DNA from: Paratinospora sagittata
Lineage: Eukaryota > Streptophyta > Magnoliopsida > Ranunculales > Menispermaceae
Assembly (NCBI GenBank): GCA_035771175.1
Contig: CM069610.1
Coordinates: forward strand, 20,612,501 to 20,676,500
Direction of reading: 5' to 3'
Length of the DNA: 64,000 nucleotides
Shown: piece by piece, positions 1 to 9,854 of the stretch
Layout: each line of letters starts with the position of its first letter
Position numbering within the stretch: the first letter of the stretch is position 1
Position numbers and translations under genes: made by a program
The notes under the pieces: model-generated
Told to the model about the DNA's origin: nothing
Databases searched by the model: none
The model's input: only the letters and a program-made list of their open reading frames with translations

Positions 1-114
1 CTCTATTGCCCCTTCCAGGGGACTTGGACTCGGTCCATCGCTGAGGACGCTTTTATAAACTATAATTCGCACGACAGAGCCGTTCGATTCCCAAGATGGG
101 CTTGTCCAGGTTCA

Positions 115-146
<32 letters not shown>

Positions 147-208
147 ATTCTCCTCTGCTTATTGATATACTTAAACTCAGCGAGTGGCCACGCCTAACCT
201 GAGGTCCC
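1..208 (-). pseudogene. 26S rRNA 5' end, decayed fragment
   Basis: Read on the minus strand, this matches the start of plant 26S (25S) rRNA: the helix region around the universal ITS4 priming site lies at about 149-182, followed by the conserved stretches for GGATTCC, AACGGCGAG and GCGTCCTCAGCGA. Many positions that are C or G in functional plant copies are T or A here (for example GAGTGAACC for GAGCGAACC), so it is a relic, not an active gene. The left end leaves the window, so the full extent is unknown. The 5' boundary near 208 is estimated from the expected start of 26S and may be off by a few bases. Confidence 0.9.
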
Positions 209-380
209 ATGTGGCAAAGGGTTCGTTCACCCCGTGCTTTCGATCACGTCTTCCGATCGCGGCGAAGGGTTATTGTCAACCACCACTGAGAGAGCTATTT
301 TAGCCGACCACGAACTGGGTCATGAGGGGCCAACGTTTGCTATCATCTGCACTCCTGCGAGGGATGGGAGTGGCGTTTGC
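209..380 (-). other. ITS2 of the rDNA relic
   Basis: Spacer between the recognisable 5.8S 3' end (381) and the 26S 5' end. About 170 bases is a little short for a plant ITS2 of roughly 200-230. It contains no gene. Its limits are defined only by the flanking rRNA sequences. Confidence 0.8.
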
Positions 381-443
381 GTGATGCCCAGGTAGACATG
401 CCCTCGATAGGGTGGCCTTAGGCACAACTTGCATTCAAAAACA

Positions 444-480
<37 letters not shown>

Positions 481-539
481 TGCATTTGCTACGTTCTTCA
501 TCGATGCTAGAGCCAATATATCCATTGCCGAGAGTCGTT
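381..539 (-). pseudogene. 5.8S rRNA, decayed copy
   Basis: On the minus strand the sequence runs from the conserved start AACGACTCTCGGCAA (near 539) through ATCGATGAAGAACGTAGC and GAATTGCAGAATCCCGTGAA to the end GGGCATCAC (near 381). Length (about 159 bases) is near the normal 160-164. Several invariant positions are changed, mostly C to T or A, for example AATGGATATATTGG where functional genes read AACGGATATCTCGG. Such changes in a region normally held constant by concerted evolution indicate a silenced copy outside the homogenised array. Confidence 0.93.
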
Positions 540-739
540 CAAGACTTATTAGAAAATCGACGCAATCAGAACGATGCGCTTGCCCTGACATGTACTTTCC
601 ATTCCGAATTTCTTTGGTGCAAGCCGTGCCAGGGTTTTTAGTTCTGATCGAGATGACCGGACGACATGGGTCGCCCGACACTCGTTCGAAAGGGCACAAT
701 TCAACGATTTGCGGGTCGTTCTACTGTGCAGGATTCGAC
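540..739 (-). other. ITS1 of the rDNA relic
   Basis: Spacer between 5.8S and 18S. The conserved angiosperm ITS1 core (GGCRY, 4-7 bases, GYGYCAAGGAA) is visible on the minus strand near 608-634 as GGCACGG...GCACCAAAGAAA, with G-to-A changes like those in the rRNA parts. ORFs overlapping this interval on both strands are accidental. Confidence 0.85.
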
Positions 740-767
740 AATGATCCTTCCACAGGTTCACCTACGA

Positions 768-801
<34 letters not shown>

Positions 802-873
802 CAAGGTTCAGTGGACTTCTAGCGACGACACCAGCGGCGAACCACCCACGTCGCCGCGATCCGAACACTTCAC
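740..873 (-). pseudogene. 18S rRNA 3' end, truncated
   Basis: The last about 134 bases of 18S, read on the minus strand, ending in GGTGAACCTGTGGAAGGATCATTG-like sequence at 740. The gene is cut at about 868-873: the normal continuation after GAACACTTCAC is lost and retrotransposon sequence begins. The shared six bases CTTCAC (868-873) fit both partners, so the exact breakpoint cannot be placed. Confidence 0.9.
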
Positions 874-2856
874 TTCACCTAAATCGAGCCTCCTGAAAAT
901 TGACAAATGCATCAAATTAATGCTAGCACCAAGATCTCATAAAATTTTATCAAATGAAGAAAGACCAATAACATAAGGAATAGTAAAACTCCCTGGATCT
1001 TTAAGTTTTTGTGGTAGCTTATTTTGGAGAATGGCGTTACATTCCTCTGTTAGCTTGACTGTCTCAAACTCTTTAAGCGTCATTTTCTTTTACATCACAT
1101 CTTTCATAAACTTGGCATAATTGGGCATCTGCTCCAAAGCATCTGCAAAAGGTATGTTGATGTAAATTTTCTAGGAAATATCGAAAAAATTGCAAATTGA
1201 TCATCAAGCTTTTTCTTTGCAAATATTTGAGGATATGAAATAGGATTCTTGAGAATAAGCGGGTTGTACAAAAAAGTAATGCGGCTTGGAACATAGTCTC
1301 TCTTCTTAGCTTCTTTCTCTTCCTCATTTACAACTCTTTTGCCCTTGTTCAGACTTTCCTCTTCAACTTCTTGTGGAACATCTTCTTGAACTTGTGTAGA
1401 TGATAAAAAAAAGGGTGATGAAGAAGAAATAGATGGTGAAGGACCATTCTCAACTTCTTTACTACTTAATTTCATAGTTTTGCACTGTTCTTTTGGATTG
1501 ATCTCTGTATTGCTCGGGAAGGAAATTCTTTGCGGAGCATTAATGGATGGGGCTATTTGACCAATTTGGACTTCCAAATTCTTGATTGAAGCACTCATGT
1601 TTCCCATATGAGTCTCCATATTGTTGAACCTTGACAAATTCTTCTCAAACTTGTTGCTTGTCTCGCCAATGAACTTGGGCAAAATATCCTCAAGAGGTGT
1701 CTTCCTCTCTTGTGCTTGCATTTGTGGGTTGAAACCCAACGGTGGTTGCAAGACATTTCTATTGTTGGAGTAAGAAAAATTTTCATGGTTCCTCACACCC
1801 GGATGATATTGATTGGGCACTTGAGTGCCACCTTGGTTCCCTCTATAGTTGTCTTGGTTTCCTTTGTAGTTATACAATTTGTTGTTCACAAACAGTACTT
1901 GCTCTTCTTGACTACCAAACCCTTAAGGAACTGAGTTTGTTGCTACAATGGATGCTATGGAGGATGATGAACTTTGATTCACTTGTAGAGTGGAAACCTT
2001 ATCAGACAAAGTTGCCATGTGATGTAACATACTAGCCATTTGTGCGCTTAAAGCTGTCATATGGTCCACCTCATTTAGTCCGACCACTTTTTTCATTAGA
2101 GCCCTTTCACTTGAATGTTCATAGGTGTTGGAGGCCATCTCTTCAATCAACATAAGTGCCCCATTTGCAGTCTTTCCCAGTAGTGTACCTCCTGCAGCAG
2201 CATCAACTAATGACCTTGTAGACAAGGTCATAACATTATAGAACATCTGGATTTGCAACCACTCTTGATACCCATGTTGAGGACATCTTCTTAGTAGATC
2301 TTTAAACCTCTCCCAAGCCTCATACAGTGAATCAGAATCTAATTGCTTCAACTGACTTATCTCATCCCTCAACTGTGCTATCCTTGCCGATGTAAAGAAC
2401 CTTTGAAGTAACTTTTGGACCATTTCTTCCCAAGTGGTAATGCCCCAAGTAGCAAGGACTCAAGCCATGATCTTGTCTTGTCTCTCATTGAAAAAGGGAA
2501 CAATCACAACCTTATTTGTTCTTTGAGTACCCCGTTTATCTTTACTGTATCACACATTTCCAAAAATGTGTTGATGTGTGGGCTGTAGGCTCTTCTTGTT
2601 GTGTTCTTCAAAACTGATGTTGTTGCACCAAGGTGATCAAGGTTGGCTTCAGCTCAAAATTGCTGGCATTTATAGGTAGCCTTGCAATCCCATAATAGTT
2701 ATTGTTTACCACTGGCTTGTAGTCCCTCAAAGGTAACTGATTGTTCTCTTCAGCCATCTCTTCCACTTGTGCTCTTCTACCTCTTCTTAATCTCCTAAAA
2801 GTTTTCTCTATCTTCGGATCAAGATGTATAATTTCAACACTTCTCACTCTTCACAT
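874..2856 (-). pseudogene. M1 gag and start of protease, broken
   Basis: The Athila gag start is at 2856: the ATG is followed at once by TGA, a disabling change, then by VRSVEIIHLDPKIE. The order is an N-terminal leader with LPLRDY and NFELKPTLIT (2847-2608), a degraded middle (2607-2424), then the retroviral-type gag domain with SLYEAWERFKDLLRRCPQHG (2423-1923), and a long hydrophilic linker with SSTQVQE and NKGKRVV (1889-1270). The next part enters the protease-adjacent region and breaks frame several times near 1140-1000. The strand continues as protease-like sequence to 874, where rDNA begins. Gag would package the element RNA into virus-like particles; this copy cannot encode it intact. 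Confidence 0.85.
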
Positions 2857-2979
2857 GAACCATTGAAATCTGTCAAGAAAAGAGAAAAACAAATTCAGAA
2901 AAATAAAAAAAGAACAAGAATACCAAAATTAAGATCAAAATCAATTCGAATTGATATTAAAAAAAGTAAACTTGGCACT

Positions 2980-2998
2980 ATCCCCAGCAATAGCGCCA
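2980..2998 (-). promoter_or_regulatory. M1 primer binding site (tRNA-Asp)
   Basis: On the minus strand TGGCGCTATTGCTGGGGAT, which matches the complement of the 3' end of plant tRNA-Asp (TGGCGCCGTTGCCGGGGAT) at 16 of 19 positions. It lies six bases inside the 5' LTR, the normal site for minus-strand DNA priming. tRNA-Asp priming is characteristic of the Athila lineage. Confidence 0.88.
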
Positions 2999-3004
2999 AA
3001 AATT

Positions 3005-4522
3005 TGATCGTGATTATTTGTATCGCAAGTGCATGATAGTCAAGTAATAAAATAGATCCTGAATGAATCAGGATGTCATCCTCTGGGATAGTGAATTTTA
3101 CAAATAGAAATGCCCAAAACTATTATAATCTTGATTCTCTCTAGGTCATCAAAATGAGATGATTAAAATTCTGAGATTGAAAGTAAACACAACTAAGACT
3201 AATTAATGCAATTAAATTGAGAATTTGAGAAAACCAATGGATAGAGATGGTTAGAGAGTTGATTTCACTATGTTGTTTTATATAGGTTTCAAAAGATAAT
3301 GCAATTGAGTTAATTCTTAGGTTTATAAATCATGAATCCTAGCTTGTTCAAACCCTTCTCTCGAATGCAAATTTGAACACCTATACTTCAATGACTAATT
3401 CCCTCTCTCGAGTGAAAATTAACAATTCAAGCATGCATTGAGATCTATGATTCAATTCAAATGATTTTAAAGGGGTTATAGGTCTCTCGACTCGATACAA
3501 AACTCCCTAGGTTATAATTTACTTATTCAAGATCAATAGCACCTCTCTAGAGTGTAAGAAATCGAATCCAAAATCATTCAACAAGTGGCCAACAAATTGA
3601 AAGCATTAAGCATGGAAAATTGCAAATAAACCTATCAAATTACTCAACAACCCAAAAATAATGAAAATCAAACAATATAATTCAACATAGATCAACCAAC
3701 TTCTCTATTGAAAACTTAGCTCATATTCAAATCTATGGCTACAAGATGAAGATTTAAAGAAGAAATCAAACAAATAAAAAAAATAGAATAGAAATGAAGG
3801 AAAACCCCCTTTTACAAGTGAAAAACTCCTTCTTCCTCTACTAAACCCTGATACAACTCCTTCTTCAACCTCTTTCTTGCCTCCTTTTTCCAACCCTAAA
3901 CCTAATTAGTTGCTATCTAATGTTCTAAAATGTGATAAGATCCCCTAAACAAACCCTAAAATGAGCATATATACATTAGTGGTTAAAATTACAAAAAGGG
4001 GCTATATATTTTTGTCAAAATACAAAAATTCTCACATAAATACATATTACAGCGCCGCGGCGCTCCATCCTATCATCGCAACTCTCAGATCCAGAATGAG
4101 CTTGTTCCTTCTCTTTCTTGTGTGGACTTGGCCGTTTTTAGGCTTTTCTTCTTCATTCTTTCTCCACCTTTTGCACTCTTTTTGCACATGTTCTTGACCC
4201 CCTTTTTAGCCTCAATTACACCACTTTATGCTCCTTATTTACTTACAAAACAAAACACAAACTAAGTGTAGACTTTATGCAAGAAACAAAAACATCAAAA
4301 TATGAAGAACTAATTGAAAAGTAAATGCTTCCTAATATTCTAGCATGTATCAAACATGGTTTATTCATGACAAAAACCTTCTAAAAACCTAAATTAACAC
4401 CTAAATGACCCTAAAACAACTAAGTATGCAAATCATGCACAAAACACCTAAAAACTAAACAAATGCACCTAGAAACCTAACAAATGAAATGCAAAACACT
4501 ACCTAAAAACTTCAACTTATCA
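3005..4522 (-). mobile_element. M1 5' LTR
   Basis: About 1518 bases, beginning TGATAAGTTGA on the minus strand (upper end 4522) and ending in ...CACGATCA at 3005. It shares the general Athila LTR plan with other copies here: TGATAAGTTG start, a GC-palindrome in an otherwise AT-rich U3 (AGCGCCGCGGCGCT at 4051-4064), repeated CTCTCGAG-like motifs in the middle, and the CTTG...GCACTTGCGA type terminus. Accidental ORFs at 3705-3893 and 3961-4197 have no support. Confidence 0.88.
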
Positions 4523-5328
4523 GTGTTATCCGTGAATGTACATAGAACTAGGTCGGTATGGCCTCTCTGTGGCTTCTCCCCCTTGGATGATTCATCGTTC
4601 TTCTCTTTATTTTGCTTGCTCTCATTGCTAGGCTCTTCATGCTCTTCATTAGGTGCTAATGGTGATGCTATGCTTGGGCTATTATGAGTAGTACCTTTCA
4701 CTTCCTTCCTACTTCTCAAAGTGATGGCGTGGCATTGCTCTTTCAGATTCACTTCGGTGTTACTAGGAAGTGAACCATGTTGTTGGGCATTCACTGTTGA
4801 TGCAAGTTGCCCCATTTGAACTTCCAAATTTTTGATTAAAGCTTTTGTCTCCATCATGAACGAACTCAACAGATCTTCCAAGGATGGCTTCTTCTTTTGA
4901 GCTTGAGTGTAGATGCTCGGTGGAGGTTGCAATGTATTCTTTGTCTTTTCATAGGAGAAGTTCTCGTGATTTGGAGTGCTCAAGTAATACTGATTTGGTA
5001 GTCCTTGATTTCCTCTAAAATTGTATCCCCGGTTGTCTATATACTGAACTTTCTCCTCTTGTTCTTCCATGGCATCTACTCCCGAATACCCCATATTGGC
5101 AATTGCAGAATTAATGAAAGGTTGTGCTATTTGCATTGAAGCAATTTGATGAGATAAAGTTGATATCTGCGCCGCCAATGTTGTAATGGGATCAACCTCA
5201 GATAAACCAGCAAATTGATGTTGTTGGACCATGGCATTGATTGGCATGCAAATAATCCCCGAATAGTTATCATGGATGACCGGGTTGAAATAATCCCGAC
5301 GAAGTAATTGATTGTGCTCGATCGTCAT
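4523..5328 (-). pseudogene. M2 gag, truncated at both ends
   Basis: One open frame of about 268 codons of gag, ending in sequence aligned to the RPYWPGSITFTDN region of Ath1 (here HTDLVLCTFTDN). The usual first about 35 residues (MQRARSFE...) are missing; the frame begins at MTIEHNQLL. A second deletion joins the residues NAMVQQHQFAG directly to LSEVDPITT, removing most of the central gag domain, including SLYEAWERF. The last few codons of the reading frame (down to 4477) run into the M1 LTR and are not gag. An internally deleted gag like this is unlikely to assemble particles. Confidence 0.8.
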
Positions 5329-5459
5329 TGCTTAAAGAGATCAGTACAAGAAAATAAAAAATCAAAGTAAAAGAAAATAAAATCAAACAAATAATAAAAA
5401 CAAATTCTAAATTAAAATAAAAGTTAAGAAAACACAATATTAGTGTAAACTAGCAACCA

Positions 5460-5478
5460 ATCCCTGACAACGACGCCA
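5460..5478 (-). promoter_or_regulatory. M2 primer binding site (tRNA-Asp)
   Basis: Minus strand TGGCGTCGTTGTCAGGGAT, 16 of 19 matches to the complement of plant tRNA-Asp 3' end, six bases from the LTR end at 5485. Confidence 0.87.
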
Positions 5479-5484
5479 AAAACT

Positions 5485-7032
5485 TGTTGTGTGAAAAAAC
5501 CACAAGCGCACGGTGTCAAGTTATAATATAAACCGATAAGTAAATCGGGTTGTCGTTTTCTAAGATTGTTACTCACACTAGCTATCACGTTTTTAACCCT
5601 AACTTTATATAGACAATCGAAATTGAGTGATTAAGTGAATTAAACAAAGCAATTAAACAACTAGAAAGTAAACTAAATCAATGCAATGTAAAATCAGAGA
5701 AGTTAATAATAAAAATGCCTAGAGGTTCAATATCACCGCCCTCTCAACTATGCCTAAATATGAGATTATCATCAATGCAATTTCATCGTCTATAAGGAGG
5801 AAATCCTAACTTCTCTAACTCCCTCTCTCGAGCACCAGTTAGAACATGCTATTAGAACCCTAGGTTTTACTCTTTTGATGAAAACCCAAAACTCTAACAA
5901 CTTAGTAAGATCTATAATTCTCTTCAATGGCTTCAAGGGATATTTCGATCTCTTCTCGATTTCACAATCATCCAGGTTATATCTTCCTTGTTCCAACCCA
6001 AAATACCCCGTCTCGGGCACCTATTTCAAGTCTAAAATCATCCAATCCTTGGCCAAGGGATTAAAAGCATTAAACTCAGAAAAACATAAATAAACTAGCA
6101 ACTTCAATGATAATAATCAAACAATAAAACCTACAACATAGTATCAAGTTTGAATTGATCTACACCTCTAGATAGAGGATTTAGTTCATAACTAAAGAAA
6201 TAAAAGCATGAAATAACATGATGAACATAAATCTAAACTCAAAAGAGTAAAGTAGAAGGTAGAGAAAGTGTAGGAGACTCTTCAACAATCTTCAAGCTTG
6301 ATCTTGTTCTCCACGCAAACCCTAGTCGTCCTGCCTTCGTTCTCCACTCTCTAATCTTTGAAAACCCTAAACAATGGTCTTTATAGAGCCACAAGTCCAT
6401 AGGAAGTCGCAATAAGAAACTCCAAGTCAAATTAGGAAAGTTCGCAACAAAATTAGAAGGTTTTTAATTCTGTAGCACCTCCGCTTTCTTCCTCTCCGTT
6501 TTTCCTATTTTTCTCCACTCTCTATCCCCTAAAAACACTCTCATCATATATTATTTTAAGTAAGGAATAATTAGAAAAAAACAGCGTCCAATTCGGAGTT
6601 AAATTGAGAAAGTTATGGCCAAAACTCCAAAGTCGCACAAAAATAGAAAGTCCTAGCGCCACGACGCCCAGTTAGGAGTTTTTGCACACTTTTCTTCCTC
6701 TTTTCTTGTGGACTTAGCCATTTTATCATCTCCTTTAACTTGCATTCTTCATGTTCTTGCATTCCAAATGGTTGTAACTTGTTTCCATCATTCAAATTCA
6801 CGTTCAACACATTTAAACACCTACAAAATAAATCAAAACCAATCAGTAAAACACTTATATGATCAACTAAACCAACTTATAAAATTAAACACCGAAATAA
6901 AACATAAAATACCAAAAGTGACTTAAACTATCAAATAACCATATTATAATAAACTAACCTAATATATGAACCAAATACTCTAAAACTCACCTAAAACATG
7001 TTCCAAAAGATCTACTAAACACCTAGTTATCA
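5485..7032 (-). mobile_element. M2 5' LTR
   Basis: About 1548 bases. Minus-strand start TGATAACTAGG at 7032, and end ...CACACAACA at 5485, preceded by the conserved AACTTGACACCGTGCGCTTG terminus. It has the Athila U3 GC motif (AGCGCCACGACGCCC, 6655-6669) and, further down, the GAGGGAG and CGATATTTCC-like U5 sequences shared with other copies. No other gene is seen here. Confidence 0.87.
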
Positions 7033-7329
7033 AGGAGCAATAACCTCTCACTTTTCAGCCAAGCATAATCACACATTGATAGTTGAATCAGTGTTGGTCT
7101 AAGGTTCATTATTTGCTCTGTAAGTATTTCTTTGATTCTTGGTAAAAGAATCAACCTCTGAAACGTGTATTTGATTTACTTTGGTGGCTGTGTAGGTCAC
7201 TAAGGTTGAGCAAGTGTTGTTGGCTCAGTATTACTGTCCAAGAGGGGGGGTGAATTGGACGTGGCAAATTTTCGGGTTACCTTTCGGTTAAGTAATCAAA
7301 CAATATTTGTGTCCATTTGAAACAATTAG

Positions 7330-7460
7330 TAGACTTATGGGCGTACAATCTAGTTGACTTACAGGCGTAACTAGAAGCCGTGAACCTAACCAACTTGCGG
7401 ATGTGGCTAGAAGCCGTACACTAACCAACTTACGGGCGTGGTTAGAAGTCGTACAAAAAA
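7330..7460. repeat. Tandem array in S1 LTR
   Basis: About three imperfect units of 45-50 bases around the motif AACTTACGGGCGTGGTTAGAAG, in the 3' part of the LTR (minus orientation). C2 carries the equivalent array at 41285-41470. Confidence 0.75.
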
Positions 7461-8363
7461 GGTATAATCCCGATTGGCTAACAAGTCAACAATACATCAA
7501 GGTTATAAATGTTATTTAGAGAATTTCTAGGAACTCTCTTACAATTCTAGCATACAACCTTGAAATGAACAATCTATATTATTCCAACCACAATATATTA
7601 AGTGAAGTGCAATGTTGAAATAGTTGTTCAAAAATACATGCAAACGATTCAAAAGATGTTTATTCAAGTTCAAGAATCGTGTGTGTACATGTATTCTCAA
7701 ATATTGATTCTAAATATGATAATGAAGCACAAGAATCAATATGGAAGTAATGATCAAAACTTATTGATTCACAGATATAAACATTAAAGTATGTGAATTA
7801 ATATGAGCAAGTTATGATCAAAATAATCGATTCAAACAATATAAGTTAGGCCCAAAAATCAATGTCAAACAAATCAAATGAAACCACTATCCACGATGAT
7901 ATAAGTTGAAAGCTCAAATATGGTTTCACACAATAGAGAAAAACTATTTTAATAAGATAGTAAATCAAACAACAAAATCGTTTCAACTCAAACACAAACA
8001 CAAGAATTGTAAAAGAGATGTTACCCAACTTAGGTAAGATGAAGCTCGTAGATTCTCTGAAGTGAATGTGGTTGAGAGATTTCCCTTTCAAGAATGATCA
8101 AGATCAACAAGCAAGTGTTGGAAACACTCAAGAACGGCTTGATCAAACGCTCAAGAAAACCTTTCAAGTTTCGCAAAGATTTTGAAACGATTAATAGAAC
8201 TTTTCAAATGGTAGAATCAAAGAGTTGAATGTAGTGAACTTTGCAATCAAAAGGTGTTTATAATAGCTCAAGAACTTATTTAAGGCTTGGAAATACGAAT
8301 ACAAGAATATAGGCACAAGTTCATATGTTTTGCAAAAGTTGTTCTCAAATGAGCAAAGTGTGG

Positions 8364-8371
8364 TATTTATA
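8364..8371 (-). promoter_or_regulatory. S1 LTR TATA box
   Basis: TATAAATA on the minus strand, about 30 bases downstream (in LTR sense) of the palindrome AGGAATGCATTCCT (8394-8407). The C2 LTR has the same TATAAATACC box at 40399 at the same place relative to its palindromes, supporting a real LTR promoter. Confidence 0.65.
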
Positions 8372-8393
8372 GAAAAATACCTGCCCGAGCCAC

Positions 8394-8562
8394 AGGAATG
8401 CATTCCTCAGATGAGGAGCGCGTCTCTGCTTTGAAATTTAAAAAGGTTCAAATTTCCCTCCAATGCAACAGCGTGTTCCTTAAACCCTGATAAAAAAATC
8501 TAGGTTTCGGGACAAAAACACAGGAGCACATTCCTTGGACACAGGAGCGCGTTCCTTGGAGT
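8394..8562. repeat. Palindrome cluster in S1 LTR
   Basis: Five related imperfect palindromes of about 14 bases, including the perfect AGGAATGCATTCCT (8394-8407), then AGGAGCGCGTCTCT, AGCGTGTTCCT, AGGAGCACATTCCT and AGGAGCGCGTTCCT. They stand out as GC-rich islands in an AT-rich LTR, directly upstream of the TATA box in LTR orientation. Confidence 0.8.
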
Positions 8563-9854
8563 CCAAAGTTACAGAACCTTGATTTTTTTTATCAAAACAG
8601 GTTCAAAGCATATTCAAACACATAAACCAAGTTTGAAAACATTTTAAACATGATTAAACCATAATGAGCGAAGATAAACGTGTGTAAAACAATTGATTAA
8701 TACAAATAAAGCAAGATGATTAAGACATACGATACAACACACATAAACCGATGAAATCCATGCAAAGTTGGTAACATGAGTACATGAGTAACAATGATAT
8801 AGATATACATGAAAATGAACCTGAACTATATGATTGCTTGATAAAAATGATAATATACGTGCATGCATGATCAATATGATAGTAGTATGCGTGCATGAAT
8901 ATCTAATAACCTATATGCATGAGAAATAATAATGTATGCTTGATTTAGAAAAGATGCAAAGTATATTGTGGTTGGAACAAGTAAATATTACTCTACAACA
9001 CTAAGATTCAAGACAAAAGATTACAGACTTGAAGCTCTTGAAACTTCATGCTTTATTGTTCCATCCACAAGCTTTGACGAGATAGTTGAACCTATCTGAT
9101 ATGGCTAGTTAGCAATAAAACAACTAAGTTAAAGGCATTAGTGATCACAAGAAATGTTGTTTGTAATCATCAAAACAAAATCGGGTGAAAGTCGTTACAT
9201 CAACAAGTGTTGCCCAAGTGGTTAATGATTTTTCTCACTGTTAATCTAATTACCTCACGACCCGCATATATGAGAAAAAATATTTTGATGATTACAAACC
9301 ACATTCCTATATTATATTTTTTGCATACACATTGCATACCTTATTGCATGAAGGTTCGATGATGCACAGTGGAAGAGCTGTCAAGATCAAGTTGAAAACC
9401 ATGATCGTTCAGAGATAGAATTTTATGTTATTAGAACTTGATAGGATTGTAGAATCTCTATTATCACATGATTCAACAAGTGCTCATGCCTTTGCATAAT
9501 TGAATGTTTTAATCAATTTGTTTTTGAAGAATTTTCATTGATTTTTTTGATCACTCATAATGGATTTTTAATGATTGATTTGATCCAAAATACTGAGTTT
9601 TAATCTTGTTTAATCGAGTGTTAAAATTTTTGAAAAATGTCAAAAATGATTTTAAGTGTCTATCAAGACGCTAATGTCTCAGCAGCGCCCTCCTGTACTT
9701 ATCATGTCAGGACGCTGATGATACATTAGGATTTTGACAATGTTCTAGGTTGAAAACTATTCATGTCTATTAGGACGCTATTCATGCATTAGCGCCCTAA
9801 TCTAATCAATCGTATGAACTTTTCAGGACGCTAATTGAATATCAACATGCTAAT

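Larger units (their letters stand above)
868..4522 (-). mobile_element. M1: truncated Athila-type Ty3/gypsy element
   Basis: Minus-strand element with 5' LTR (3005-4522), tRNA-Asp primer site (2980-2998), and gag running into the protease region, where it is cut by the rDNA fragment. RT, RNase H, integrase and the 3' LTR are absent from the window. Its proteins resemble those of Ath4 more than those of Ath1, Ath2 or M2 (for example the shared NKFEKN and EEESLNKGKRVV segments), so M1 and Ath4 form one subfamily. The upper end abuts gag of M2 at 4523, so M1 probably inserted into M2, but the second flank needed to confirm a target duplication is missing. Confidence 0.88.
4523..7032 (-). mobile_element. 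M2: truncated Athila-type element
   Basis: Minus-strand 5' LTR (5485-7032), tRNA-Asp primer site (5460-5478) and gag, cut at 4523 by M1. Nothing downstream of gag survives in the window. The gag sequence groups with Ath1, Ath2 and Ath3 (LRRDYFNPVI, LASTVNAQQ, PSNTEVNLKEQCHA). Its upper boundary at 7032 abuts the C1 LTR. Confidence 0.85.
7218..9205 (-). mobile_element. S1: solo LTR of a SIRE-type copia element
   Basis: A 1988-base TG...CA unit on the minus strand flanked by the perfect 5-bp duplication AGTGT (7213-7217 and 9206-9210), with no internal region: a solo LTR left by recombination between the two LTRs. On the minus strand it opens with TTTTGATGATTACAAAC, a typical SIRE-lineage LTR start, and closes with the C-rich CAATTCACCCCCCCTCTTGG block. 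It holds a TATA box, a block of AGGAGCGCGTTCCT palindromes (8394-8560) and a small tandem array near its 3' end (7330-7460). Short ORFs inside are chance. Confidence 0.9.

Noticed and set aside
446..976. 176-codon ORF on plus and 82-codon ORF on minus over the rDNA
   Set aside because: They run across 5.8S, ITS1, 18S and the retrotransposon junction; open only because rRNA sequence happens to lack stops in these frames.
2980..2998. tRNA-Asp gene fragment (and the similar sites at 5460, 11442, 26825, 47991)
   Set aside because: Only the 18-19 bases complementary to the tRNA 3' end are present, each just inside an LTR: primer sites, not tRNA genes.
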